From IMG/VR virus record IMGVR_UViG_3300030339_000026, positions 1 through 64,000 of that record: a DNA stretch of 64,000 nucleotides; one strand, written 5' to 3'. A model generated the notes under the pieces. It did not search any database. It was not told where the DNA came from and saw nothing but the letters and a program-made list of their open reading frames with translations. This document shows positions 52,195 to 60,897 of this stretch, piece after piece. The stretch's first letter is position 1. The number at the start of each line of letters is the position of its first letter. This stretch comes from a virus. The position numbers and the translations under genes were made by a program.

Positions 52195-52407
52195 ATGAGT
52201 ATAATAAGAATTAAAACTAAAGAGGAATTCATACGAGATTGTTTATGGAACTATGAATATGAAACTCCCTTACACTGGAACATTAGAAAACTTATGAATC
52301 CATTAATAGGACAACTTATTGATGATACTATTGAGTATGATATACGTTTCGGAGGATTTAGGTATAAAGGGTGGTTTATGCCCCCATCAAATATTACATG
52401 TGACTGA
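52195..52407 (+). CDS. Small paralogue of the MoxR N-terminus
   Basis: 70 aa, MSIIRIKTKEEFIRDCLWNY. Aligns with the first 70 residues of the next gene (KTEEEFTREGLW, W-N-G-Q-K-K-M-N, G-x-x-I-D). It ends in TGA; read as Trp it would extend 8 residues to TAA at 52431. Either a duplicated targeting domain or a decoy for the ATPase complex. Confidence 0.62.
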   Translation: MSIIRIKTKEEFIRDCLWNYEYETPLHWNIRKLMNPLIGQLIDDTIEYDIRFGGFRYKGWFMPPSNITCD

Positions 52408-52458
52408 TTATCACATGAACAGAAAAAATAATGATTATAAATAAAAGAAAGAAGATTA

Positions 52459-53715
52459 ATGAAAAAGTGGAGATTTAAAACAGAGGAAGAATTTACGAGA
52501 GAAGGATTGTGGGCAACAACAACTGGTACTCCCGTGGGATGGAATGGACAAAAGAAAATGAACTATTTATTGGGTAAAACCATTGATGGTGCGTTTATTA
52601 CGTCTTGTGAACAAGGACAATCTTTTAGATTTGACTCTTGGACCATCACACCTAAGTATTATGTTGGTGAAGAAGTTTCATCAAGACCACCTGCACGGCA
52701 GAATATACCTGTGAGAGGTCCTATTGAATCTATCCCTGTTCCTGAATTTGATTTACAACGCTTGTCTAAAGAGATTGATGAAATGTTTGCGGAACGTTTG
52801 GATGAAACGGACCAAAAATATGTTGAGTTAACAACTAACTTAAACACAGTCACTGAACAACGAGTAAAGGAATATAAGAATCAAGTAGATCTTATTTTCC
52901 GTGATATCAGAACAAGTTTACTTGCTGAAGTAAGACGTGGTCACACCACTATTACTATGCCTGGTATGGTTGATGTTAGTATCCAGCATTCAGATCACCC
53001 TGTATTAGCTGATGTAGTTAAGTCACTTAACCTACACCACAAAGCTATGTTAGTTGGTCCTGCAGGTACTGGTAAAACTTATATGATTGCATCTTTATCC
53101 GATAGAATGGGCTTAGATTTTTACAAGTATTCTTGTTCGAGAGATTCATCTGTGCATGATTTGATTGGTTATAAACAACCAAGATCTGAAACATATTTGG
53201 AAACTACGTTCTTGAAAGCTTATGAAAATGGAGGTATTTTCTTGGTGGATGAGTATGATGCAATGTCAGGTGATATGGCCTTATTCTTTAATGGTATCGC
53301 AGATTCATCAAAGTTTATTTCTATTCCTCACCGCGATGACAAACCTATTGCACAGAAACACAAAGACTTCCATCTTGTAATGTGTGGTAATACCTGGGGT
53401 AAAGGGTCTATCGAGTATTCTGGTCGTGACTTTCAAGATTTAGCATTAATGGACAGGTTCCGTTTTTGTCGTCATCATGTTGGGTATCACTTAAGTCTTG
53501 AAAAAGAATTAATGGGACCTCATCATAATTTCGCAACTAAATTGAGAGCATCATTAGAAAAGACCGGTAGTTATTTATCTACCAGAAATATTGAAGATAT
53601 GTCTAACTTAATTAGAGCGGGTGTAACAACTCAAACTATTTTGAAGATGGTATTGGAAGATATGGATGAAGAAGGTGCAAAAGCTGTTAACCGTGAAATG
53701 CAAGTTGTAGCATAA
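52459..53715 (+). CDS. MoxR/CobS-type AAA+ ATPase
   Basis: 418 aa. The N-terminal 70 residues equal the small paralogue before it; a coiled linker follows. The AAA+ core has Walker A MLVGPAGTGKTYMIA, then LDFYKYSCSRDSSVHDLIGY, Walker B GIFLVDEYDAM, sensor HLVMCGNTWGKG and the arginine region LMDRFRF. This is the CobS/MoxR class, which works with a VWA-type partner; the next gene is the likely partner. Stop overlaps the next start. Probably a metal-insertion or protein-remodelling chaperone. Confidence 0.9.
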   Translation: MKKWRFKTEEEFTREGLWATTTGTPVGWNGQKKMNYLLGKTIDGAFITSCEQGQSFRFDSWTITPKYYVGEEVSSRPPARQNIPVRGPIESIPVPEFDLQRLSKEIDEMFAERLDETDQKYVELTTNLNTVTEQRVKEYKNQVDLIFRDIRTSLLAEVRRGHTTITMPGMVDVSIQHSDHPVLADVVKSLNLHHKAMLVGPAGTGKTYMIASLSDRMGLDFYKYSCSRDSSVHDLIGYKQPRSETYLETTFLKAYENGGIFLVDEYDAMSGDMALFFNGIADSSKFISIPHRDDKPIAQKHKDFHLVMCGNTWGKGSIEYSGRDFQDLALMDRFRFCRHHVGYHLSLEKELMGPHHNFATKLRASLEKTGSYLSTRNIEDMSNLIRAGVTTQTILKMVLEDMDEEGAKAVNREMQVVA

Positions 53716-54539
53716 TGAGTACGCCAAAGTTTGTATCAAAAGTACTTCCATCTGGAGCTAACTTTGTAAGATTTGAATCTTTACAAGCTATCTTTGAATT
53801 TGACGATATTACTACAAACCCTAGAGGTTTAGGTATGAGTACAGTCAGAGAAGAACCAGAATCGGCAAGGAGATATTTTGAAGAACGTGCGACATTTACT
53901 AAAAGTAAAATAGCTCTTGTAAATAAGGCTCAGAAAGAATTGTCTATTGACAAGGAATTTCTTGAACTTGTTTATAAAGGTAAGAGTCAGAAACGTAAGT
54001 TCGACTTAAATAAATTTAGTGGTAATTTGTCAATGTCTCATTATGCTTCTAATTGTGATAAGATTTTTAAGAAATCTATGCCTGGAGCTAAAAAACAAAC
54101 TCTTAATATGGCATTCCAAGTAGGTACCTTCGTTGGAGGTAACTATAGTGGTTCGTTTACTAAGATTTTGAAAACCATTCTTATGTGTCAAGCAATGAAC
54201 ATAAGTGTTAACATTGATATGTTTGATTCAGATACACAAGCAATTGGTAACAAAGCTTCTTACGTTATGGTAAATGTTGCTAAATCTTCTGAAAAATTAA
54301 ACTTTCGGGAGATCTTAGCAGCATCTCATAGAGAATTCTTCAGAATGACATTATTCAATGGATATTCGGCATCTGGAGATCAAAGACGTATTGGAACATT
54401 CCTAGATCAAAGTAGAATTATCAGAGATTTAGGTACTATGTATGATGTTATTGGTGGAAATATCTTGTTAGATCAAGCTGGACATCAAGAAGGATCACCT
54501 TTAGTAAGTAAAATATTAAAAATCGGCATGCTCCGTTAA
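53715..54539 (+). CDS. CobT/VWA-like partner of the AAA+ ATPase
   Basis: 274 aa, MSTPKFVSKVLPSGANFVRF. The C-terminal half (FTKILKTILMCQAMNISVNI, DMFDSDTQAIGNK, then SHREFFRMTLFNGYSASGDQ) has the strand-helix order of a von Willebrand A fold, but the MIDAS DxSxS motif is not visible, so it is degenerate. Coupled (TAATG) to the CobS-like gene, the usual MoxR-VWA arrangement. Confidence 0.7.
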   Translation: MSTPKFVSKVLPSGANFVRFESLQAIFEFDDITTNPRGLGMSTVREEPESARRYFEERATFTKSKIALVNKAQKELSIDKEFLELVYKGKSQKRKFDLNKFSGNLSMSHYASNCDKIFKKSMPGAKKQTLNMAFQVGTFVGGNYSGSFTKILKTILMCQAMNISVNIDMFDSDTQAIGNKASYVMVNVAKSSEKLNFREILAASHREFFRMTLFNGYSASGDQRRIGTFLDQSRIIRDLGTMYDVIGGNILLDQAGHQEGSPLVSKILKIGMLR

Positions 54540-54551
54540 CAAGTAAAAATT

Positions 54552-54977
54552 ATGGAAGAAGAAGTTGTATATGACGCAGTTGAAACGTTTGATACGTTTC
54601 CTGCTGTCATAGTTCAAGATGATGGAATTGCTTTATCTGAAAGTGAAGATGTTGTTGAAGAACAAGTAGAAGAAGTTATTGCTATTATCCCCCGTAAAAT
54701 TACAATTACAAGAGACTATATTCATTTACCTGAGGAAGGAGACGGACAAGGTGATGGAGAAGGTGAAGGTACAGGTAAAGGTGGAGTTGGCGATATGTCA
54801 GAATTCTTGAGGAAAATTCAAGAAGCGCGTGAACAATTAGAAGGTCTGAATGGGGGAGATCCTTATGACGACAGTAGTGAAGGTGATGCATCAGATAACA
54901 CTGCTGCAGAAGCTCAACACACGTTAGCGTCTACTGATGGTGAACGTTTTAATGTGCGTAAAAAAGAACGTTTTTAA
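54552..54977 (+). CDS. Acidic Gly/Asp-rich protein
   Basis: 141 aa, MEEEVVYDAVETFDTFPAVI. Strongly acidic with a GDGQGDGEGEGTGKGGVGD stretch like the acidic linker of CobT. It may be a separated linker/adaptor of the MoxR-VWA complex. The C-terminus is basic (RKKERF). Confidence 0.62.
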   Translation: MEEEVVYDAVETFDTFPAVIVQDDGIALSESEDVVEEQVEEVIAIIPRKITITRDYIHLPEEGDGQGDGEGEGTGKGGVGDMSEFLRKIQEAREQLEGLNGGDPYDDSSEGDASDNTAAEAQHTLASTDGERFNVRKKERF

Positions 54978-54990
54978 AATTTAAAAAGTT

Positions 54991-55338
54991 ATGGGAGTAT
55001 TTATGTTATTTGGATTTCCGTTTATCGCACTTATTTATTTTATTTGGTACGTAAGAGTACCCAAAGTTGCAGATGATTTTGATTATTATAGTCCAGATGA
55101 ATTTAAACCTATAGGTTTAAAAGTTTGGACATTAATGTTAATTGTAAGCATATCAATTATACCTTTTGCCAATGTTGCTTGTATATTCGTTTCATTAATT
55201 TGGTTGGCTGTACAAATATCATTAGAAGGTTGGAGTGAAGTATTTGGTAAATTTGATAAACCGACTATATTTACTCCTATTGGTAAGTTTTTAAACAAAG
55301 AACTCGTTAAACCAAAAAAGAATGATTCCCGTAAATGA
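54991..55338 (+). CDS. Membrane protein, two spans
   Basis: 115 aa, MGVFMLFGFPFIALIYFIWY. Second span WTLMLIVSISIIPFANVACI. Paralogue in plan to 56426 (ends with GKFLNKE / GRILKFLNKKW). Ends in TGA 17 nt into the next gene; if read as Trp it would continue to a TAA near 55368. Confidence 0.66.
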   Translation: MGVFMLFGFPFIALIYFIWYVRVPKVADDFDYYSPDEFKPIGLKVWTLMLIVSISIIPFANVACIFVSLIWLAVQISLEGWSEVFGKFDKPTIFTPIGKFLNKELVKPKKNDSRK

Positions 55339-55648
55339 TCAAATAGCAATATTTGAAGAAGCTAAAGCTAGGTATTTAATCTATCAGAATGCTTTGAATT
55401 TCTGTAGTATGTGTTGGAGTTTGAATATCACTCTTAAAGATAAGGGTTATAAATCCTCAATTTTTGAGATAGATGATTTTCTTCCAACATTTACTTATGA
55501 AAACGTGTGTAAATTAGCATCACAGTATAATTTCGAAGAACCTAAGTGTCAGTTAATAACTATCACTTATTGGTGGGATGTACATAATGCTAAACCACGT
55601 ATTAGTGCTTTTGATGCATTAGTGAATCAATTAAAAAGAGGGATATAG
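55322..55648 (+). CDS. Hypothetical protein
   Basis: 108 aa, MIPVNDQIAIFEEAKARYLI. Helical; contains a Cys-Trp segment (NFCSMCWSLNITLKDKGY). Its TAG stop lies inside tRNA-like element 3 (55639-55699), so processing of that element would trim the end of this mRNA. Confidence 0.64.
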   Translation: MIPVNDQIAIFEEAKARYLIYQNALNFCSMCWSLNITLKDKGYKSSIFEIDDFLPTFTYENVCKLASQYNFEEPKCQLITITYWWDVHNAKPRISAFDALVNQLKRGI

Positions 55649-55699
55649 CTCAGCCGAAAAGAGCCTAGGGTCGGGAGTTTGAATCTCTCTATCCCTCCA
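55639..55699 (+). ncRNA. tRNA-like element 3, no anticodon arm
   Basis: Perfect 7-bp acceptor AGGGATA/TATCCCT, D stem GCTC/GAGC with loop AGCCGAAAA, only CTAGGGTC where the anticodon arm and variable loop should be, T-arm GGGAG-TTTGAAT-CTCTC, then CCA at 55697-55699. An armless tRNA mimic of 61 nt that overlaps the end of the upstream gene. It keeps everything needed for RNase P, RNase Z and CCA enzyme but cannot decode. Confidence 0.8.
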
Positions 55700-55707
55700 T
55701 TTCATTT

Positions 55708-55750
55708 TGTTTTTGATTCCAATCCGTAGAAATACGGTGCGGAACAAAAA
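55708..55750 (+). other. Nested hairpin with GAAA loop
   Basis: TTTTTGATTCC/GGAACAAAAA outer stem around CCGTAGAAATACGG. It shares design and inner sequence with 32181-32220. Lies between tRNA-like element 3 and the next gene; terminator-like but followed by A's. Confidence 0.55.
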
Positions 55751-55802
55751 TAATTAAAAAACACATAGATAAAGATGAAAAAAATATTAAAGAGCGTAAT
55801 AC

Positions 55803-56150
55803 GTGTTAAACAGAATTAAATTAATTGATGTAATTTTAGATAATCAATCAGCAACTGATAATGATTTAATTACAGCATTAGAAAATTTTATTGCAAACAG
55901 CAAGCCTTATAATCATGAAGAAGATAGTTCATTGAGAGGGTGTGGAGTTGAAAAACCATCACCTGATAAGTTTGCAAAATTAAAAGATATAGATTGTTCA
56001 ACATTGTCAGAAGAAACAGAGTTGATTGAATCTATCTTTAACAAAAGAGAATTAGCATACTTAGTAGTTAGTTCTAAAAAACAATTAATTGAATTACAGA
56101 AAGTATTAAAAGAAATTTATAAAGTAATTAAAGAAAAAGATGACGAATAA
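55803..56150 (+). CDS. Paralogue family protein (TKRE family, copy 3)
   Basis: 115 aa, MLNRIKLIDVILDNQSATDN. Shows the family pattern (ALENFIANSKPYNHEE, GCGVEKPSPDKF, ESIFNKRELAYLVV) seen at 50937 and 51726. Overlaps the next gene by 11 nt. Function unknown. Confidence 0.68.
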   Translation: MLNRIKLIDVILDNQSATDNDLITALENFIANSKPYNHEEDSSLRGCGVEKPSPDKFAKLKDIDCSTLSEETELIESIFNKRELAYLVVSSKKQLIELQKVLKEIYKVIKEKDDE

Positions 56151-56415
56151 CGATAACGGAAAGACAATATTGATGGTAGCATCAACTATGTCTGTAGAAA
56201 AAATTATTGAATTGCTTGATGGTGCTCTAAATGGGTATAAAACAGCAACCGATAAAGCACAAGCTTATAAAAGATTAGAAGTAGTATGTTCATTAGTCAT
56301 GGCTAAAAACATTGCACCTAATCCAGAAACTGCTGTATTAATGACTAAAAAGATTGATGATCTTAAACGTATGGACGATCTTATTAATCCAAACGGAACT
56401 TCAAATTCAAACTAA
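56140..56415 (+). CDS. Small helical protein
   Basis: 91 aa, MTNNDNGKTILMVASTMSVE. All-helical with KTATDKAQAYKRLEVVCSLV; may act with the preceding TKRE-family protein, whose gene it overlaps. Function unknown. Confidence 0.62.
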   Translation: MTNNDNGKTILMVASTMSVEKIIELLDGALNGYKTATDKAQAYKRLEVVCSLVMAKNIAPNPETAVLMTKKIDDLKRMDDLINPNGTSNSN

Positions 56416-56425
56416 ATTTAATTAT

Positions 56426-56692
56426 ATGTGGTTAATTTATTTTATTTCAATTCTTTTAATGATATATATAATGTATATCGTAAAAGTAAAACTTTATGAA
56501 GATCCTAATTATCTTGAAAAAGTTCAAGGTACAATAGGATTTTATGCATTAGGAATGGTGATTACATTTATTCCTATTATAAATACTCTTGGAGTATGTT
56601 TTTTCATGTATATGCTGATAAGGTTATTACTTGATGAAGAAATCTATTACAAGCCAGGTCGAATCCTTAAATTTTTAAACAAAAAATGGTAA
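56426..56692 (+). CDS. Membrane protein, two spans
   Basis: 88 aa from MWLIYFISILLMIYIMYIVK (the longer start at 56354 lies in the previous gene). Second span TFIPIINTLGVCFFMYMLIR. Paralogue in plan of 30356 and 54991. Overlaps the next gene by 7 nt. Confidence 0.64.
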   Translation: MWLIYFISILLMIYIMYIVKVKLYEDPNYLEKVQGTIGFYALGMVITFIPIINTLGVCFFMYMLIRLLLDEEIYYKPGRILKFLNKKW

Positions 56693-56898
56693 AATTAATT
56701 TTTATTTTCGTAGCAAAAATTATAGGGTATCTCCTTATTTTATTTGCGTGGTTCGGCATTGTCGCACCTTTTCTTGTGAGTTATCCAAGCAATACTTTGG
56801 TAGCTGTCGGTTTTATCGGCACAATCGCAGTAATGTTTTTTTGGCTATATTCTATTATCAGAACAATTCAAAAATTCTCTAAACAATTTCTTAATTAA
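56686..56898 (+). CDS. Small membrane protein
   Basis: 70 aa, MVKLIFIFVAKIIGYLLILF. Two spans and a basic end (TIQKFSKQFLN). Codon quality is better than that of the AT-rich neighbours. In an operon with the SPFH gene that follows 11 nt later. Confidence 0.64.
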   Translation: MVKLIFIFVAKIIGYLLILFAWFGIVAPFLVSYPSNTLVAVGFIGTIAVMFFWLYSIIRTIQKFSKQFLN

Positions 56899-56909
56899 AA
56901 CAACAAAAA

Positions 56910-57785
56910 ATGAAAAACTTCAAGTTTTTAGCAATTTGCGTAATTGCTGTTCTCTCAATGTCTTTAACTTCTTGTATGCACACAACTGATCCGGGTTATG
57001 CCTCTGTAATTAATGAACGTTATGGTTCAGACAAAGGTGTTCAACCAGTTCCAGTAGGCCCCGGTACTTATTACTCTGGTTTTGGTCAGGATTATTTCGA
57101 TTTTCCTACTTTCCAAGTAAACTGGACATTTACTCATGACAAATCTGAAGGCTCTGACACTAATGAAGAATTTACATTTCAAACCAAAGAAGGTATGGAA
57201 TGTGGAGTAGATTTAGGTCTTGCTATGCACTTTGATATGGATAAATTGCCGAAAATGTATACAACTTATCGTAAAGGCGTAGAAGAAATTCGTGGTACTG
57301 TAGTTCGTAATGCCATTCGTGATGCTTTGAATAGAGTAGCTGGTAATATGCCGGTTGAATCTGTTTATGGTAACGGTAAAGGTTTACTAATTGACACAGT
57401 ATCAAAACTTGTTAAAGCTCAACTCGCTCCTAATGGAATTGTAGTAGATCGTCTATCTTTAATTGGATCAGTACGTATACCTCAATCTATTAAAGATGCG
57501 TTGAATTCTAAAGTTCAGATGACACAAGATGCGCAACGTGCGCAAAATGAGGTTGTTAAAGCCGAAGCAGAAGCTAAAATTAAAGTAGCTAAAGCACAAG
57601 GTGATGCTGAAGCTATGCTTACTAATGCACGTGCAGAAGCTGAAGCTAATAAACTTAAGAATTCTACTTTAACTCCGTTGTTGGTTCAAATGCGTTGGAT
57701 TGAAGCATGGCAAGAAGGTGGTTCACACGTTCCTACTTATGTTACTGGTGCTGCCGGTAATAGCTTCATGATGCAAATGAAGTAA
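56910..57785 (+). CDS. SPFH/prohibitin-domain lipoprotein
   Basis: 291 aa. Signal peptide with lipobox LTSC (MKNFKFLAICVIAVLSMSLT then SCMHTTDPGY). SPFH domain about residues 30-210 (FQVNWTFTHDKSEG, then GMECGVDLGLAMHFDMDKLP, VVRNAIRDALNRVA, NGIVVDRLSLIGSVRIPQSI), followed by the typical Ala/Glu coiled coil (AEAEAKIKVAKAQGDAEAML). Prohibitin-like proteins form membrane rings that organise lipids and proteases. Being a lipoprotein it should face the periplasm or outer surface. Strong codons and its own terminator suggest high expression. Confidence 0.92.
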   Translation: MKNFKFLAICVIAVLSMSLTSCMHTTDPGYASVINERYGSDKGVQPVPVGPGTYYSGFGQDYFDFPTFQVNWTFTHDKSEGSDTNEEFTFQTKEGMECGVDLGLAMHFDMDKLPKMYTTYRKGVEEIRGTVVRNAIRDALNRVAGNMPVESVYGNGKGLLIDTVSKLVKAQLAPNGIVVDRLSLIGSVRIPQSIKDALNSKVQMTQDAQRAQNEVVKAEAEAKIKVAKAQGDAEAMLTNARAEAEANKLKNSTLTPLLVQMRWIEAWQEGGSHVPTYVTGAAGNSFMMQMK

Positions 57786-57804
57786 TAATAAATTGAAAAA
57801 TTGT

Positions 57805-57843
57805 AAAGATCTGCTCTCCTATGTGTGAGAGCGGATCTTTTTT
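57805..57843 (+). terminator. Rho-independent terminator
   Basis: AAAGATCTGCTCTC (57805-57818) pairs with GAGAGCGGATCTTT (57827-57840) with further T's after. Ends the SPFH transcript. Confidence 0.93.
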
Positions 57844-57876
57844 AAATCAAAAACAAAAACAAATAAAATATTAGAT

Positions 57877-58896
57877 ATGCCAATTATTCAAAATAATAAA
57901 GTCTATACTATAGGCAATATTACTGGTTCTCACGATAAATTACCCGTTGGTAATTATGCCTTACAATTTAATGAAAGTAATGAACAATTTTTCCTTACTC
58001 AACAAATTGATTTTAAATTACCTTCAAAACTTTATGGTGATTTCAACTTTATTGATCGTTGGATTAAATCTTACGAACACAATAGTGCTAAAAATCTTGG
58101 TATTTTATTATCTGGTACAAAAGGAACAGGTAAAACAGTAGCTGCTCAGTTATTCTGTCAAAGAATGAACAAACCTGTTATTTTTATCACTGAAGCATAC
58201 AATGGTCCCGGTTTTGAAGCATTCATTTCTGATCCACACTTTTCTGATTCTATTATCTTTATTGATGAATTTGAGAAAGTATATCGTCGTGATGAAGAAT
58301 CAAATTCATTATTGACATTAATGGATGGTATGTATCATACTAAATTGATTTTCTTATTAACTGCAAACGATCCTTCTTCAATTAATAACAAATTGAAAAA
58401 TCGTTTGAATCGTGTTAAATATCACAAAATTTACAGTAAACTTGATGCCGCTACAGTTGCTGAAATTGTTGATGATTTACTTAAAAAACCTGCATATCGT
58501 GATTCAGTTGACAAATTTGTTGAAACTGTTGATATGTTGACAATGGATGTACTTACATCTATTATCCGGGAAGTAAATTTATTTGATGAATCTGCTCTTG
58601 AATGCGCCAAGTTCCTTAACTTGACCGCTGAACCTGAATATTTCAATATTACAGTTACTTATAAAGGAACTGATTATAAATGTGATGGTCAATTTGTAAA
58701 TTATCGTAAGAACCCTGTAATTATTGCATATTATCAATCTGGTTATCCAAAAGAATTGACAAAATTATTGCCGGATTATACCAGTGTTAAATTATTCGAA
58801 CGACCATATTCTATTATTGATGGTGTGGTTGTTTGTAAATATGCTGAAGGTGTTGAAATTAAACTTTCAAAAAGTTCTTACGCATTATCATTCTAA
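57877..58896 (+). CDS. AAA+ ATPase
   Basis: 339 aa, MPIIQNNKVYTIGNITGSHD. AAA core: Walker A LLSGTKGTGKTVAAQLF, Walker B SIIFIDEFEKV, sensor 1 LIFLLTANDPSS, arginine finger region LKNRLNRVKYH, then the helical lid. The C-terminal 90 residues form a small mixed domain. A family with a SGxKGTGKT loop common in large phages; may remodel replication or membrane complexes. Downstream of the SPFH terminator. Confidence 0.9.
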   Translation: MPIIQNNKVYTIGNITGSHDKLPVGNYALQFNESNEQFFLTQQIDFKLPSKLYGDFNFIDRWIKSYEHNSAKNLGILLSGTKGTGKTVAAQLFCQRMNKPVIFITEAYNGPGFEAFISDPHFSDSIIFIDEFEKVYRRDEESNSLLTLMDGMYHTKLIFLLTANDPSSINNKLKNRLNRVKYHKIYSKLDAATVAEIVDDLLKKPAYRDSVDKFVETVDMLTMDVLTSIIREVNLFDESALECAKFLNLTAEPEYFNITVTYKGTDYKCDGQFVNYRKNPVIIAYYQSGYPKELTKLLPDYTSVKLFERPYSIIDGVVVCKYAEGVEIKLSKSSYALSF

Positions 58897-58915
58897 AAAA
58901 TCAAAACAAAAAAAG

Positions 58916-59260
58916 ATGACTATTCAAGAAAAAGTAGCAGAAAAAATTGCTGGAAGTAACGATACTATCTCAGCCGCAGTAATAGACAAAATGGCTAATA
59001 CTGAAATTAACAAACGTGTTGATATTTTGTTTAAATCAATTGAAAAACAAGATGCTGCTAAAGCCGCATTAAGTAAAATCAATTATGATGATATTACTGA
59101 ATATGTTGATGGCGAGCCAAAGACTAAAATGTCAGAAGCTCGTTATAAAGAAATCAAAAAAGCTAAAGAAAGTTTGGAAAAACTTACTAAAGCTATTGAA
59201 ATTGCTTTAGCAGCTAACACAGCTGACTCGTACAACAAACTTGCGGAAGCATCAAAGTAG
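58916..59260 (+). CDS. Helical protein
   Basis: 114 aa from MTIQEKVAEKIAGSNDTISA; the AAA stop is 20 nt upstream. Helical, alanine/lysine-rich (AARYKEIKKAKESLEKLTK-type C-terminal half). Stop TAG. Probably linked to the ATPase before it. Function unknown. Confidence 0.66.
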   Translation: MTIQEKVAEKIAGSNDTISAAVIDKMANTEINKRVDILFKSIEKQDAAKAALSKINYDDITEYVDGEPKTKMSEARYKEIKKAKESLEKLTKAIEIALAANTADSYNKLAEASK

Positions 59261-59261
59261 T

Positions 59262-59558
59262 ATGAAACTGGCGACTTTACAACGAAAAGTAGATGCTATC
59301 GTTAAAAAATCGTCACAAGAAATAATTGTGGGCGTCTATCTGAAAATGATAGATGCTCACAATGAATTTTGCGACTGTGATTATTGTGAATTGTTGAAAA
59401 AATACGTTAAAGCAAAAATATACATATGTAAAATTAAACGTCAGTATTATTGGGGTGATGGAGAATCCCAAGATCTTTGGGATAATATTCAACGTCATAA
59501 AGAATTAATCAAGACGTTAAAATTACAAAAGGATACACTTAAATTAAAACTTCATTAA
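59262..59558 (+). CDS. Hypothetical protein
   Basis: 98 aa from MKLATLQRKVDAIVKKSSQE. Contains a Cys pair EFCDCDYCELLKKYV and a coiled C-terminus. One base after the previous stop. Family unknown. Confidence 0.62.
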   Translation: MKLATLQRKVDAIVKKSSQEIIVGVYLKMIDAHNEFCDCDYCELLKKYVKAKIYICKIKRQYYWGDGESQDLWDNIQRHKELIKTLKLQKDTLKLKLH

Positions 59559-59559
59559 A

Positions 59560-59847
59560 ATGAAAATGGGAACAATTATTACAATTATTTTAGCAGTTGC
59601 AGCATTAGTATTAATGTCTGAATTAAAAATATCATTTAAACCTTTTAGTGTTTCTGCACCAAACTGGTTAAATGTAATCGGATGGATAGTACTTTCTATT
59701 GCACTAGCTATTTTAGGTGTTAATGAGAATCTTAAAGGATATAAAGAAGGTTACAAAAAAGGTTCCGATGATACTATTGAACTTGTAAAACAAGTAAATA
59801 AAGAGAAACCTATTGAAACTATTACCATATCCAAAGAACATGAGTAA
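59560..59847 (+). CDS. Small membrane protein
   Basis: 95 aa, MKMGTIITIILAVAALVLMS; two spans (4-20 and 33-52) and a charged cytoplasmic tail (NLKGYKEGYKKGSDDTIELV). Overlaps the next gene's start by 8 nt. Function unknown. Confidence 0.62.
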   Translation: MKMGTIITIILAVAALVLMSELKISFKPFSVSAPNWLNVIGWIVLSIALAILGVNENLKGYKEGYKKGSDDTIELVKQVNKEKPIETITISKEHE

Positions 59848-60085
59848 AGAAATTATATTACTCGAAGGTGTAGCAACAGCTAGTACTGTTGGACCTTATA
59901 GTCTAGAAGATAGAGATCGTATGAATTGGATAACTAAAGCTGGTAAAAAAGTTAAAGTTCCTGATTTAGACGATAAACACGTTAGTAACATTATTGCAGC
60001 AATGCAACGTGGTGATATTAAATGTGATAAAAGTCTTCAAGATTTTTTTGAATTAGAATTAGCACATAGAGAGAACAACCGATAG
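59840..60085 (+). CDS. Small hypothetical protein
   Basis: 81 aa from MSKEIILLEGVATASTVGPY. Compact mixed sequence (KVPDLDDKHVSNIIAAMQRG). Its TAG stop lies in a terminator-like hairpin. Last gene before tmRNA. Confidence 0.62.
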   Translation: MSKEIILLEGVATASTVGPYSLEDRDRMNWITKAGKKVKVPDLDDKHVSNIIAAMQRGDIKCDKSLQDFFELELAHRENNR

Positions 60086-60098
60086 GTTGTTCTTTTTA
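60072..60098 (+). terminator. Terminator overlapping a stop codon
   Basis: AGAACAACC (60072-60080), GATA loop, GGTTGTTCT (60085-60093), then TTTTT. It lies 8 nt upstream of the tmRNA 5' end and contains the TAG stop of the preceding gene. Confidence 0.82.
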
Positions 60099-60106
60099 AA
60101 ATACTC

Positions 60107-60513
<407 letters not shown>

Positions 60514-60528
60514 TTAAATTGAAATTAA

Positions 60529-60897
60529 ATGGAAATAGTAGAAAATTTTAAGATGAAAGTTAGTAATCCTGATCAAATAAAAACTGTTCAGAGAATATTA
60601 AGTAGTATGGGTTTATTAGAGAAATTTTTATCTTCATTTTATTATGAAGGAATTTGTTATAGATATCATTCAAAACAAATGACTGGTTTTGGAAATACTA
60701 ATGTACATTTTGATGATCATGAGCATAAAGAAATTACTTATGATGAATTTATTGAAAAATATGATATTTTTAATGTTTCAACTAAAAATGTTATAATTAC
60801 TACTGATATCATGTTTAAATTCATTGAATATTACATGGATCACCTTAATGATGAAAAAACGCCACAAGAACTATTTAAAGATTGGAAAAATGATTGA
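60529..60897 (+). CDS. Tandem paralogue array, copy 1
   Basis: 122 aa, MEIVENFKMKVSNPDQIKTV. First of five consecutive genes with the plan E-x-F-K-[IM]-x(5-8)-x-x-V-Q-x-[IL]-[LF], a central G/W-rich beta part, E-[IL]-[ST]-x-x-x-F-x-x-x-Y, and F-x-x-Y-x-x-x-x-[LN]-N-D. This copy has lost much of the central part. Ends in TGA overlapping the next start (ATGATTGA); if Trp, a TAA follows three codons on. Function unknown. Confidence 0.7.
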   Translation: MEIVENFKMKVSNPDQIKTVQRILSSMGLLEKFLSSFYYEGICYRYHSKQMTGFGNTNVHFDDHEHKEITYDEFIEKYDIFNVSTKNVIITTDIMFKFIEYYMDHLNDEKTPQELFKDWKND

